This document shows, one piece after another, positions 12,867 through 25,812 of a DNA stretch of 64,000 nt. How positions within the stretch are numbered: the stretch's first letter is position 1; each line of letters begins with the position of its first letter. The notes below the pieces were generated by a model that made no database searches, was not told the origin of the DNA, and worked only from the letters and a program-made list of their open reading frames with translations. A program made the translations under genes and the position numbers. The stretch is from Lepisosteus oculatus (Eukaryota > Chordata > Actinopteri > Semionotiformes > Lepisosteidae): NCBI RefSeq assembly GCF_040954835.1, contig NC_090707.1, forward strand, positions 21,656,570-21,720,569. Direction: 5' to 3'.

Positions 12867-13201
12867 CATTAATCTATCCATTTTCTAACCACTTTATACA
12901 ATACTGGGAGAGCCACAGTCCATCCTAGCAAGCAAGAGGAACGAGGTAGGATACACCCTGGACCGAACACCAGCGCATCACAGGGCACACACAGACAAAT
13001 ATGCACTCACTCACACCAGGGCCAATTTTTACACATGCCAAGTACCCTACCACTATGTATCTTTGGATTGTGGGAGAAAATCCATGCAAAAATGGGTTGA
13101 ACATACAGTCTCCACACAGATATCACCCCAAGCCCAGAATTGATCCCAAGCCCTAAGGGCTACAAGCAGCAAAGATAACCATTGTGTGAGCATGCCGCCA
13201 T
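12867..13201 (-). repeat. SINE-like family A, near full length
   Basis: It reads on the minus strand as the same element as 57601-57940. The end with the (c)catccatt/ttctaacc tail lies at 12867. The middle carries 'ggatacaccctgga' and 'cagcgcatcacagggcacac'. The degenerate tRNA-like head (revcomp of tggcggcatg) lies at about 13190-13200. The copy is diverged, so it is old. Confidence 0.8.
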
Positions 13202-13707
13202 CAATTTTCTGTAGTACAATTATCCTGAGCAGGGGACACTCACATTGGTTGTAATCCAGTTGAAAGTGTCTGTACATATTGCCCAATTTATTTCATATCA
13301 ACTTCTTTACAAACGCTATAGCAAGAAGAAAAATCTTTTCACTTCTATTAATAAATCATATAATTATGTTATCCAGAATTACAACCCAGATTACCAGCTT
13401 GCAATCTAGGATTAGTGGACCCTTCTAACTAAGTGGTATCAGAAAGTCCAAGCAACATATGATCCCAAGATGTACAGACCAAAACTCTTCTGTCATTTGT
13501 TCATTACTTTTACTACCATTATATGACATGCCCTCACCACATCTGATACCTCCCCACATTGTTTGCCATGCTTTCCCATGTTTTATTAAAAAAGGAAATG
13601 TGAGTACTATAATATATAATATAGGATTATGGAAGGTTACATCAAGAGGTTCAAACTGAAAACAAGGTCTGGAAAAATACCCATTGATAGATTATTTACA
13701 ACTCCAG

Positions 13708-13722
13708 TCACTAGAGGGCAGC
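13708..13722 (+). promoter_or_regulatory. CTCF-like motif
   Basis: The sequence tcactagagggcagc fits the CTCF core (CCASYAGRKGGCRS) at all but its first position. It points toward the two genes. Motif only; occupancy is unknown. Confidence 0.4.
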
Positions 13723-14382
13723 ACCAATTTGAGAATAAAGTTTTCACTTGCTGTCCCATCACATAAAAAGTGTTAAATCTTGTGCAAATTTGGTGAAATA
13801 GCACAACAGATGAAGACAGTTTCTTTTGGTAAGGAATCAACTAAACTAAATTTGTTTAGGGTAGGCTAAGAAACAATCGTACACAATAAAATAACAAAGG
13901 GTGAAAATATTCCTTTTTCAGGAATGTGAGTGGAATGTGTACTGTATCTGGTCAATGCTCTTGTAATCTACAGATTAGAGAAGAAACCCATCTTGAAAAA
14001 AAGGATACCCTCTACTAGTAGTCTGCTTTTTAAACAACAGTGGGTTATGTGTTTATGGATATCCCACAAAATGGGATCTGATTGTTTTACTAGTAAAGCT
14101 TCAGCAAATGGGAAAGAAAATTGAAGAGACAAGTGGGTTTTTCCATCATTTTTTAGAAATTAATTAATAAGGAAGAGCATGAGAACACAAACCACAGCGT
14201 ACTTACTGATTTTATGGAGCCATGTTGTCAACTGTCAATGACGTTCTTTCCGTTTTATTCTTATCTTCAAAATCTATCCTAGTTGGCTTTGATAGGTACA
14301 GAAGCTAACAATTATTCAAACCAAACAAGAGCTGCCTTTTCAAACTTGGACAGTAGAGGTTTATATACAGCAAAACACAAAC

Positions 14383-14853
14383 TGTCACGTTCGGAAACCC
14401 ATCCTCTTAAGGACGCTCCAGCCCTTCCTTGTTCTTTACTCATTTCCCACACCTGTTCCCTGTTCCAGCCACCTTTTCAGTTTCTCTTAAAAGTCAGAAG
14501 CCTCCTATGTTCTGGGCTCTGCATTGGTTCCCGTACCAGGCAAGTCCGGGACCTGGAAGTGCCTGCTCCCGTCAAGCTTTTAAGTTCCTGTTCCTGCCAG
14601 TTCAGGCCCGGTCCCCGTTTTTATTCTGTTCGTCTTGGTCCGCCTGGTTTTGGATTTTTGCCTTCTCATGTATTCCCCCTTCGACTCATTTCTGGATTGT
14701 TTGCGTCTGCCACACCTCCCCCGAACACCAGCGCACCATGGACACGCCCCCTGTTTTCATTCCCAACTCCCGCATGCTTTTTCCCTGTGTTTTCCTCACT
14801 CTACCCTGGATCGTGTCATCTGCATAGGGTCCTAAAAGAATGCTTTCGTTACA
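14383..14853 (+). mobile_element. Solo LTR of a Ty3/Gypsy-type element
   Basis: This 471-bp segment begins TGTCACGTTC and ends TTCGTTACA. It is flanked by a perfect 5-bp duplication CAAAC (14378-14382 and 14854-14858). Its GC-richer, pyrimidine-rich character and termini resemble the LTRs at 3542 and 7969, but it is a different family. No internal region or partner LTR is present, so it is best read as the product of LTR-LTR recombination. Confidence 0.88.
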
Positions 14854-16122
14854 CAAACGTTATGATCTACAGTTACACACAGAGCACCTTCCATTTTTTC
14901 ACCCATGATAATTTATTTTGATTTAATTAGTTCTTGCCTGTTGATTAATTTAGGACCATGGGAACACATTCTTGAGGACAACAACAATACAATGCGGAAG
15001 GGGAGTTAACAACACCAGTGCCCACCATAGAACAAAGAGTACATATCTAGGATATAAAATCACATGCACATGTTAAGTCGGTTACTGAAGATGCCACTAC
15101 ACAGATTTTTCTGCAAAGATTGCAGCAGTGTGGAAACACAGGTCTGAAGGCAAGGATAATCTGGAGACAACATTTAAACTTGTCTTTGAAACCAGAGCGT
15201 CTCTAGGAGACCCATGTGAAATACAGGGAGAATATGCAAACTCAACAGTCCAGCATAGAACACCTACAGTATGAGCAGAGAGGCAGTTAAATAGTACACC
15301 ATTATGCTGCTCCTTAACATGCTTTTGGACAGCATTATTCAAGTAATAAAGTTTTTTTTTTCCTTTAAAAAGTTTCAAAATAACATCAATGTAAGATAAG
15401 TCTTTGGGACAGGCTAACCAGTAGTGAGGTGGGACAAAACCAGTGTAAGAAATCTGGATGTATACTACCAGTTGTTGATATGGTATATCCCATGGTGGGT
15501 GTGCTTGTGCAGCCAAAACTTTCACAATGAACTCCTTATGGAGAATGTGGCATGAGGTAAGTTGGCAAACACACAGGACAACCACAAGCATGATTCTAAG
15601 ACCCCAGCTGCTCCTTCTAGATGACAATCCCCGTGTTACTATCAATCTTCAGACGCAACATCTTTTGTTTGTGAGTCTAACTCCAGCCAAAAAGAAGAAT
15701 TTCATAAGATTCGGTGGAGACTGAGATGCCCTTAAATGACATATTTTTGTATTGATTTGTGGAAATTGTGCTAATGGAAAGAAGAGCAGATAGATTCAAC
15801 TTTGCTGGTACAAAAACTGAGCAAAATCTTCAAACCCTGTTCAAATACCTACATACACTTTGTTACCCCTTGAGGTCCTATTTTTAGCATTTTGTGGTTT
15901 TATTACAAAATTTAACAAATATTGTTTAAAAAAGAGACTGACTACCCAAATTCTTGGGTGGGAAGGATATCACCTGTCGTTGTAACGTAGTCCATGGTAC
16001 TCCATGACCTTGCGCTAGGTTTCCAAAAGAGGTATCAAACTGTCAGGAAAACCACACAATAATTCTACTTCTACTCTATGTCACAAGGTTCCAATACCTG
16101 CTCCATACACATTCCACTCAAG

Positions 16123-16138
16123 TATGCCCTCTGGTGGA
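16123..16138 (-). promoter_or_regulatory. CTCF-like motif
   Basis: On the minus strand this reads tccaccagagggcata, a close fit to the CTCF core. It faces the opposite way to the motif at 13708. Motif only. Confidence 0.42.
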
Positions 16139-19100
16139 CTATCTTGAACAGTAGACTCCACACAGAAGAATGAAGGCTCCTACTCACCTTAAAATGAATT
16201 CAAATCTTCCTTATTTAGTCATTTTTTTTAGCATCAGAACACAAGGAAAGAGCCACCAAAGCATGATAACTACTTCTAAACCTGAAAGAGTAAGAAACTG
16301 CTGTTCCACTACTCATAGGAGGAGTTACAAACAAACTTTAAAAAAAAAGATTCCCTGAAGTCCAATAAAAAAACATAAGAAAGAAATGACTTAAAGGACA
16401 GCTCAGATATCCCTGGAAACTGCTTTCCCTGTCTGTCATGGCCAACCCTGGATCTCCCCCTCCCCCCTCTACATGTGATAAATTCATTAACTACATGTGC
16501 AAATTCATTAAATAAGCATGAAACTCTACAAAGTGAAATAACTAAAAACACGTATAATACTTTAACCTACAGTAGTTGCTATTCAGTCATACATGCACTA
16601 GGTCCTAGGTCCCAGTTTATGAAATTCATTAAATGTAGTTTTTGATTAGTTCCTCTTTGGATCTTTGGATGCTTCCAGACATTTGCTGTGCCTGCAATTT
16701 GATAGAATTCATATTCCAGGCTTTCTATGTGGATAGAATGCTAACTCTGGTGGGGTTTTTTTCTTTTGGACCAATGAGAGAAATGTGTGCAGAACTCATT
16801 AAATCTTTCTTAATAGGCTCACTTAAGCCCTGTAACCACATCCTCGGATTTGTAATTTATATCTTCACGCCATTCCTGGCTGCGGCTAGGCCACCCTCAT
16901 GTCCCATAGATTTAACAGATAAAGCAGCACCATGCCTTTTTTCCTAAACACCCTGTGAGGTATCAGAAAGTGAAGCAAATGATCTCCAAATACCTATAAA
17001 CACAAGATATTTGTGTGTAGATTAAATTCTTCACAAGAATAAAATTCATATGACTTTAAAAGCATGATATCCTACAGTAGGTTGCTTCTGTTGCACTAGT
17101 AGACAAAATGAATGGTTCCAAGCTTTTTCAGTCAGTAGCTCATTAATACTGTACATACTGCACATGGATTAATGTACAGGAAGAGACAGAAGTAGAGACA
17201 GAAGAAGATCAGGCACACAACTTTCAACCTGGTTTGTGGAACAAAAATCTACTGAATGTGAGGCATATAAAGAGGAAGTGTAAGGCTGCAGAAGATTGCT
17301 TTAGATTACTTTTTTAAGTTAATGATAAAAAACATAAAATCTCGAATCTTTCAGAGATATCCAGGGCAGCCACTACAATAAAGGACTGACACGAAAACCT
17401 GCCTTAGGTTTTGTGAGGACAGAAACATTTCTGTTTAACACAAGTTGAAATTGTCTATCAAATGATTGAAATGCAGGCCAGCAAAGCCTCACAATTGTTG
17501 AAAAATGTCAAGTCAAAGAAAAGGAGACAACTGTTGGTCCTAGAAAGAGCAAAAGCAAGGACAAGGATAAGCAGAATCTAATTCAAGCAAAATTATGTAG
17601 ATGAATAACGGATGTTTAATGAGGTTCAAAGCTTAGAGCAGAATTTAAAATCATACCTAAAGCTTCTGACTAGAGCATCTGGAGCAAATTTGAGGTATCA
17701 AATGACATGTAATGCCTAGAACAAACTAACATAACCTATTTTAACAGAATTTACCTTAAGAACATCCATGCTTTTATATCCTGGCATCATTTTCCATATA
17801 ATGTATGAGTTAGAAGTAAGGTGAAAGTTAGTGTCAACAGAAATAATACCAAATTCCATCTTTCTTAAATTAGCTACTCAATCTAACTGTAACAAATACT
17901 GTATATGGTAAATCAGTAATGTCCCAATGTAGACACCTGAGGCACACCTGTACAAACATCTGTTGTAACAGAAGTACAATGACCCAGTGATACAAAGAGT
18001 GTCCAATTGCACAAATAAGACTTTAAGCAAAGTGTCAGTAATGCCAACTGAATCTGAAGAATTTAAGAAAGATGTTATGAAGTGTCAGAAACACTCAGAT
18101 TGAGCAACACAAGGTTAGATAAAGTACTGTACAAGGGAATATAACTAATATACTAATATAGGATAAATTAAAAACTAAATTGATGTAATTAAACATTTTA
18201 AGCTTACTAGAGAAAATAAAAAGTATTAAAATGTTTAGAAATGAGGGACAGAGTGCTGCTTACTGGTATTAAAAATGATTAATTCATCTAATCTACTGCT
18301 CTGTCCATATCAGTCACAAATTTTTATCAGTAAAACAAAAGTAATTTTGACCAACATATATTTCACTTAACCTTAGTGGACTCAATATTACAAACTTTAA
18401 GTCATATTCAGAAAACTTTCAAATCCCACTAATGTTGACTCCTGTTTTTTTATTTAAATACAACAACTTTTTTGGATGTCTTTTAGCATGTTAAAAGTAT
18501 TCTTAAAGATTTGTGTCACTTCAGAACTTTTTTGAGTTGACTTCTCGTGATACGTTGCAACTTTAATTGAACAAAAACGGAAAGTTGAAGTGCCTTGAAG
18601 GAACAAGGAGTCCACAATGAAAAAGCTCGCACCCCACATGGTGTTGACATAGAAGAAGAACAGTTCGGGCGGAGGTCAAATTCTAATGCGCTTCTCGTTG
18701 ACCGAACAACTGAAACGGCAGTTGCACCCAAGAACCAGGATTTCAAGTAATGTACTGTAGTTAGAAATCCGAGACAGCAAGCAGGTACCATGCGAAAATA
18801 GCCAGCCAGCTAGCAAGAATAAGTAATCAAAACAAGGAAGAAGCCGGACAGGAATCGACATATAATCAGCTACAACTTTTTACTAATCTGCTCAGAATTG
18901 AAAAGAGAAGTACAAAGGCATCATGCAGTTTTCAGAACTCGATTGGTGAAGCAAACAATATTAAAAACAATAATTACAAAATCAAGTGCCAGGAAAAAGG
19001 AAACCAACAACATATAATAAACTATAAATGTTAAATCTACTGCTAATGGCCTCTGGTGTTATATTTATGAGCCAAAACACATTTGCACAGATTTTCAGTA

Positions 19101-20844
19101 GGCTGAAAAACTTTCCAAAAAGTTACTAATCTGTTGTTGAATTTTATCGAGGGCTGGCATAGATTTCTAAATACTTCTAAATAAAAAAACATGTGGCTTT
19201 TAGGAACCATGCTTTAAATCCATAGTAGACCCCATGAGACAATTACTTTTTTAATAAACTGGAGTTAAACCATACTAACTTTCAACACCTACTGTAAATA
19301 TACTTTGACTATTAGGAAAGAGAGGTAATTGTGTACTGCTTGTCTTTTCCACTGTGAAAATGTTCCAGGCTCTTCTAATGATGAAGGAAGAACATAATTT
19401 ACTTAGAAAGGGCTACTTGTATTCCATACAACAGTATGTATCTGCTGATCATCAAACAAATATAATTCAAGGAGCAGAGTGACCTTTACCACTTTTTACT
19501 AACCTTTCTTGTTTACACAATGCATTTTTAGGGGCATGATATGCTAGTTACAAAAAACCCCAAAACAGTGAAACTTTGTAATCACATGAAGTTCTAAATT
19601 TAGTACAGTTAAAGGTGTCACTTATAAAGCAAAATTGGGTGATCACACTGTGTTGTTTTGCTTTCCCCTCTGTCACCAAGTACTTACATCACCACTAAAT
19701 ACAGTAAATAAAAGCAAATATTAAATAACACCAACAGCTTCTGTCAGTCCTGCAGAAAAACAAATGGTTTAACATAAATAAAACAAATAGTAGTTACCCA
19801 TTCAGGAAGTGTTCAAAGGTTTAAAAAAAACATTGAAACTAAAAGTAAAATTCAAATTCAACAAATTAAAGTTTTTTTTTTTTTCATTTTCAGCAACCTT
19901 ATTCATCATAACTACCAAGTCAAGGGAACTTCAAAAAGCAATTGCTAATTGCAAGCAGATGTCTTTATTTACTGATCTGAAGCCCTTTTACTTTCCAGCT
20001 CCACTTGGAACAGACTGCCTCCAGGGACATAGACTGCACCAGTTCTGGCTCTCTTCAATAAACAGAATTTTGCTCATATTAAACCACAGGTCCCTTGGTT
20101 TTAACTTCAAAATGACTTACTTTCAATGATGTTTGCATGCGTTGTCATTGTTCGCCTAAACGGTTTTTGTATTTTCGGACAGAATGGATTTTTCCCATAT
20201 GCATTAATTTGAATAGACTTTGAAATTTATTGGAACAGTTCAAAATAAGATTCTTTTTTTTTTAACCACAAACATATGTCAGCAGCATTTACCCTATCAG
20301 AATAACGCATTTGAAAGCATTCTTATAAATAATCAAATTAGTGTTCTGTAACAAAAGTTTTGTTTTTTTACTCCAAGAAACTAGAATACAATCTGAGGAA
20401 GCATAAAAAGTGTGCTTAAAAAGAATTTTAATGTGGTAAAAGGAGAAAATGATTGTAATTAATTAAGCTACACGGATTGATAGAGTACTGTATTTATTCT
20501 TTTTTTCCGTAAAGCATATTTTATCTAATCTTACATCCTTGCACATGCTTTACCAATGTAGCTTAGTTATATTTTTTGGGGGATAGAGACCTTTCTTCAA
20601 TACCCCTTTTTTGTCAAACTGGGTTCTGCATATGACACCTCTGGCACTTCACATGGCTCTGAATCCAAGCTTGGCCTTTGAGTGCTTTGTTATTTGAGGC
20701 TTTTGTGTGTGTGCCAGAAGGTTTAGGCAGGTAACTCAGTCAACTATACTTAGGATCAGTACCAGAATGGAAACTCGTTTTTTCTTTGTTTCTATACCAA
20801 ATTAATGATATTCATTAAGGCTACACAGTGGCATGGCAGTTATA

Positions 20845-20907
20845 AATTCTGCCTTATAGCATCTGGGTCTCAATTACGAATTCTGCCTGATAGCATCTGG
20901 GTCTCAA
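20845..20907 (+). repeat. Tandem duplication of a 34-bp unit
   Basis: The phrase attctgcct(t/g)atagcatctg plus ggtctcaa appears twice in a row with one internal difference. It sits inside a diverged SINE-like segment that begins near 20820 (ctacacagtggcatggcag). Confidence 0.75.
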
Positions 20908-22769
20908 GGCTTTATTTTAGACTGGGGCACTTCTCTGGATTTCTGGATGTGTTCATGGGTTTTTTCTGAGAACTTCAGTTTCTTCCCATGTCCCAGAGTC
21001 ATGCAGATTAGAATTGATTTCCAACTCTAAACTTTCCATTGTGCAATAATTCAAGGACATTTCATAGTTCCTAGTACATCTAGTGGGACTGAAGAGATGA
21101 GCTCAATGGGCCTTATGGCCTCTATTTTGTGTTCTTTCTGATTTGGGGGGGGGAGATCAGGTGCTTTAAAATATCACTGATCTTGTCATGGACTGAGGTT
21201 TAATTCCTGCCCTGTCTCGCTGAGCAAGGGTGAAGCCAGCTGAGCTCCCTATTACCTGCCCAAGAGAATAGAGTCTCTTGTTTTTTCCTTTCCCCTATTA
21301 TCTCCTCTGGCTATGGGTGTTTAGATAAATACAAACTGTAACCATAGTACAGCATGACATTAATTCTATAATTCTATTACCTTTTTCATTAGGACCTCTG
21401 AACTTTGCCAAATTTGTGATCATTATCTCTTGAGAGGTTATACTGTATCTGGTTACAGCTACAGCTTTCTGGCAGTAATGCCAAACTACTCAACAAGGCT
21501 TTGAATGCATTAATTAGTGCCAAGTTTTCCCTAATGCTCACAATTTTTACAATAGTGGTTTTGATTTCAGAAAATACTTTTTTGAGATTTTACCCATGTT
21601 AAAATGAGTCTCTAAGCAAGATAAACATCTAGCGTTAATCAAGTCATTCTGCTTCAAATTCTACTTGAAGGTTAAGGAACCATAAAATGGCACTTGTTGG
21701 AAAACGTTATGGAAAACGCAAATGGCCTGATCATTAATTACATGTAATTACTGTAATCTGATGTTTGAGAAATCAGTGGTGTGAAATTCTTCCAACTCTT
21801 TGAAACTGAACTCTTTGCACAATTTGCAAATGGGTTTTTTTAGAATCACTTTCAGCAATATAAATATTGCAAGTGTTGCATTAAGGTAATGTTCTTGTGT
21901 GAAACACAAATTACAATATTAGACATCCCTTTTAATAGAAATCAGGAGTGCAATACCTCAAAATATATTGTTGTGGCAATGGTCCTCAGAGAACCTGTTA
22001 TTTTGTAATGCTTTGTTGTGTTTCTTAAGCCTTAGCAGGAATGCGTGCTAAACTGTAATTATGTTGTTAATGACTGACTCCAAAATGAATGTTGAAATAT
22101 AGTTTTTTTTATTGGTACAATCATTTAGAGTGAACAAGTAACATAACTTGCCTCATTTTGATATTTCTAATCACATATTCAATTGAATGGTTAATAAAAT
22201 CGAAACAGCTTCATTTTATCATGAGAATTTTATGAATATAGTTGTAAACTTAGGCATGCATCATATATTTTCCATGGAAAATACTCCAAAATTCTTGTAA
22301 AACATGGACATATGAAAAATAAAATAAATAAATACAAATTCATGGTTTTCTTAATTACTGTTTTCTATAGGATTTATCATAACATACACAATATGTATAG
22401 AGGATGATAAAGGAATAAATTGTGCATTTTACAAACCAGCCCTTGTTTGCCTTCTTATACAGTATGCAGTATTTTAAATAGCTTCCAAATGTTACCCAAA
22501 CAAGAAAATGAATTATCCACCTGACAATACTTGAATTAGTGTGTATTGAGTGGCAAACATTAACACATACTCTTAAACCTCAAAACAAACATTTCAATGC
22601 TGGTAACTCTAAAATTGTGTTTTTAACATCTAAAATGTCTCTTGGATTAGTAGAGTCACCCATGCTGACTTGACCCGAGATGTCTAAAAAAACTATGATC
22701 TTTTTCTTATAAGAATTACAATAAAATTAAAATGCATTTGTTTTACTGATTCTGTTTGTTCTTTATGTC

Positions 22770-23200
22770 GAATGCTTTACCAGGTATATGTATTCATGAG
22801 CTTGTTTGCTCTGTCCTAGATTTCAGTGAGCCCTAAAATAACACATGGCACAGCTGTCAAATTATGGAACATCTGTGAAGACTTAAACAGGAGCAATTAT
22901 TTAAATGAATAGCTAAACCTGAGGAACCTCTTGAGCTATATGTCCTACAGAAGTTTCAGTTTACCGTTCTGCAATAAAGAGACCCTGTCGTGTTTTTATA
23001 GAAAGCAATCTGAGACAATAAGGATTGTCTGGCTCATTAACAGACATTGACTGCACATCACACTTCTTGGCAAACATGAATGAATTATGCAATGCATATT
23101 GTTAATTGATGGCAATGTCTTATAGTCCACTGTTGTAGCTAAAAATGGAAGCTGAATTTTTAATCAGTACATAATGACCAAGCACAGTTGAACAACATAT
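22770..23200. promoter_or_regulatory. Candidate conserved non-coding element
   Basis: No repeat or coding pattern is visible. The segment has features often seen in vertebrate developmental enhancers: an octamer-like atgaattatgcaatgcatat (about 23078-23097), homeodomain-type cores (gttaattgatgg, about 23100) and a tatttaaatgaat stretch near 22900. It lies about 5 kb upstream of the Fer-like bHLH gene. This is pattern-based inference; conservation was not tested. Confidence 0.3.
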
Positions 23201-23225
23201 TGAATAAGAAGTTCAAGTAGTTGAC

Positions 23226-23300
23226 ACCCGAAGAAGGCTCCACAGCTAAACTGTCATGTCTCTTTTCTTTTCAGCATAGAATAAACCTTTAATTATTCAT
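23226..23300 (-). repeat. Repeat family C fragment
   Basis: The segment cgaagaaggctccacagc, followed by tcttttcttttcagcataga and ataaacctt, is the reverse complement of the segment at 25021-25101, allowing for divergence. The two copies are about 1.7 kb apart in opposite orientation. Confidence 0.75.
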
Positions 23301-24399
23301 TAACAGCATATACAATAATGTGAATTGGCTATGTAAGTGTACCTGAAATGGATCAAAAACTACAATGTGAATTCAGTGACAAAATGTAACAATTTCAAAA
23401 TGAATTCAGTTGACTTTTAAAAATTAATATTTACAAAGTAAAAGAATGATGTTTGCTGATCCCTCTTCCATTTTAGCATGCATTTCAGATTTTCAATTCA
23501 GTTTCCAATGCATTTTTCATTATTCTATGGTTTATACAGTAGGATATATTCCAAAAACAATTCTTATCAGCATAGAATCGTGTACAATGTTTTATGTAAA
23601 AATAAAAATCCTAAACCTAGGTGGCAACAAACAATCCTCTTAGAATCCAGTTTGCTTAATGTTAATGTGAAGGTGTATGAAGAAATAAAGCATGAAAAGC
23701 ATAGTGCCTAGCTACTGTATACTGTATGTACTGTAGCTACAGTATGAATGGTCAATGGTGTTTTAGTCTATGTTAGGTTTAGAACTTTATGAACCACCAT
23801 CATGTTTCTGTATAGCTCTCCAAAAAATTCCAAGTCCTTAACAAAATGCAGACCTACAAGATTTTATAGAACTCAGTTGTGCTTCTGGTCTTAAGCTTTA
23901 ACTGCCACACTCCGTCGGCTTATGGACTTAATGGCTGACACTCCCCTCTCAATGTGTATCACTTAGTGTGCATAATGGAAACCTTATGTTAGGAAATGTA
24001 AACAGATTTACTAAATAAAAAGGCTTCTGTTATTTCTTTAACTGTCTTCAAAAACTAGCCATAACATTTAAGAAAAACTAACATAATTAGAACCTCTGTT
24101 TTCTGCCCATCCATCATATTCCGAATTGTAATAATGGTATTTACAAATTATTACCACAATGCAATGGTCAGCTTTCAGCTGTCATGGATGATATTATCAG
24201 GAAATGTCAGTGCACACTATGACTATGGTGAATGGAATTCATGATTCTGTTGCTTTAGAGCTTGCAGCCATGACACAATTCATTTTTGTTAAATACACAC
24301 CATACTCCACACATTCAAAGCAAAAAAAGATGTTAACAATTAATATTAAAGAAAAATTGAAAAGTTGTTGGTTTGCTGTTTCAATCCTAAATTAATTTA
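23301..24399. other. Gene-free AT-rich spacer
   Basis: No gene is seen. At 23714-23745 four overlapping or adjacent TACTGTA/TACAGTA words form a small cluster that includes the 16-bp perfect palindrome TACTGTAGCTACAGTA (23729-23744). Confidence 0.6.
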
Positions 24400-25812
24400 G
24401 GTGTACAAAATTACCTTAACAAGCCACACAATTACCTGAGGGTGTAATAATTGCAGTTCCGCTGTTTCAGAATAAAAACACCTGTCTCTGTAAAGATCCT
24501 TGGTCAGATAGTGAATGTCAAGCAAATACTCAATAACGAAAATTTAGGAGATTTCATGATGTCCGAAATAAAAGTCATTGAAAAGTACAAATCAAGAGAA
24601 GGATACAAAAAATGCTAAGGCCTCAGTCCACCTTTGTGAACATAGTCTATTCAAACATTGAGAAATGGAAGGTGCACTGGACTACCCAGACACTGCCTAG
24701 ATCTGGCCATCCCTCCCTGGCAGCCAGGCAAGGAGAAAACTCATGAGAGATGCCACTATGAAGCCATTGACAACATCGAAAGAACTCCAGAGGCCAATGG
24801 CTGAGATAGGAAAAATGTGCATCAGTGAACAAGATCCAGAACATTTCCCAAAACTAGCCCGTATGTCAAAACATTAACCATGACTAAAAACAAGCCGTCT
24901 TCTGTATACTGTATGAACTTTGCAACAAAGCACCTGAGTAATTCTTTCGAAAAGTTGGCAAAAGGTATTATGGACAGATAAAGTGGGTAGCTGCGTCAGC
25001 ATGCGTAGGCTGAAAAGGAACAAGTAATAGGTTTATTCCATGCTGGAAAAAAGAAGAAAGGGAACACAACGTTTCGGCCATGGAGCCTTCTTCAGGTGTG
25101 GACAGATAAGACCAAATTGGAAATTTGGTGTCGAAATGTCCAGCATTATGTTTGATGCAGACCCAGCACAGCATCTCCCTGTCAGCATCCCTGTAGTCAA
25201 GCATAATGATGGCAGCATCGTGTTATGGGAATGTTTCACCTCAGCGGGGACTGAAGAGCTTGTCGGGACTGAAGGAAAAAATGGATGGAACAAAGTATAG
25301 ACAAATACTTAAAGAAAACCTGTTTCAGTCTTGTAACAGGACAATGGATCCAAAGCATGAAGATACACTGAATCAACTTAAGAGTAAGAAAGAGAATGAC
25401 TTGAATTCAATTGAGCATCTGTAGAAAGACCTGAAACCTGCTGTCCATAAGCGATCTCCAAGCAACTAGAAAGAGCTTGAGCAAATCTGAAAAGAGCGCT
25501 GGGCAGGTATTGCACAAATCCTGTATGCGAGGTTGGTAGAGACTGACCCAGCGGTGCTGTCGCTGTAATTGCTGTTAAGGGTGCTTCCACCAACTTACAT
25601 GGATCTAAATATGTGCGCAATGAAAATATTTATAGTTTTTCTATTTAGTTTTTTTTAACAACTTACTGTACCTCACCATTAGAAATCTTCAGTTTAATCA
25701 AGCAAGCTTTGAATAAAATACTAAGTTTAAATAATGTGTATGCACAGTATGATGTTAATTTCACAAAATGGGACTCCATAGGGAAGGTTTGAAACCTTTT
25801 GCAAGGCACGGT
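24400..25812 (+). mobile_element. Dead Tc1-like DNA transposon
   Basis: The DNA follows the layout of a fish Tc1-like transposase gene from its HTH part (about 24550-24850) to the DDE catalytic part (about 25100-25600). Readable pieces include 'DKTKLEIW', a 'GSIVLWECF' segment, 'KYRQILKENLFQS', 'DPKHEDT' and 'DLNSIEHL', spread over several frames with stops. The right end at about 25790-25812 (cctttt-gcaaggcacggta) matches a Tc1-type inverted terminal repeat next to TA. I could not find a clear left terminal repeat, so that boundary is approximate. A second repeat is inserted at 25021-25101. Confidence 0.85.
25021..25101 (+). repeat. Repeat family C, nested in the Tc1 element
   Basis: The segment contains gtttattccatgctgg and cgtttcggccatggagcctt, then cttcaggtgtgg. 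The same phrases occur inverted at 23226-23300. It interrupts Tc1 transposase sequence, so this copy arrived after the transposon did. The family identity is uncertain. Confidence 0.75.

Larger units (their letters stand above)
14859..22769. other. Gene-free region
   Basis: No exon is supported. A 182-codon minus-strand frame at 15097-15645 starts at a non-ATG codon and has no family resemblance. The stretch holds a CTCF-like site (16123-16138), a CpG-richer patch (18540-18860), a short duplication (20845-20907) and a degenerate repeat near 21080-21130 ending in a 'gagctcaatgggcc' segment that I associate with fish SINE tails. Confidence 0.55.

Noticed and set aside
14283..14921. A 212-codon plus-strand open frame
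   Set aside because: It lies almost wholly within the solo LTR, whose pyrimidine-rich sequence has few stops.
15097..15645. A 182-codon minus-strand open frame
   Set aside because: No ATG at its start, no domain, no splice context, and a composition like chance reading of non-coding DNA.
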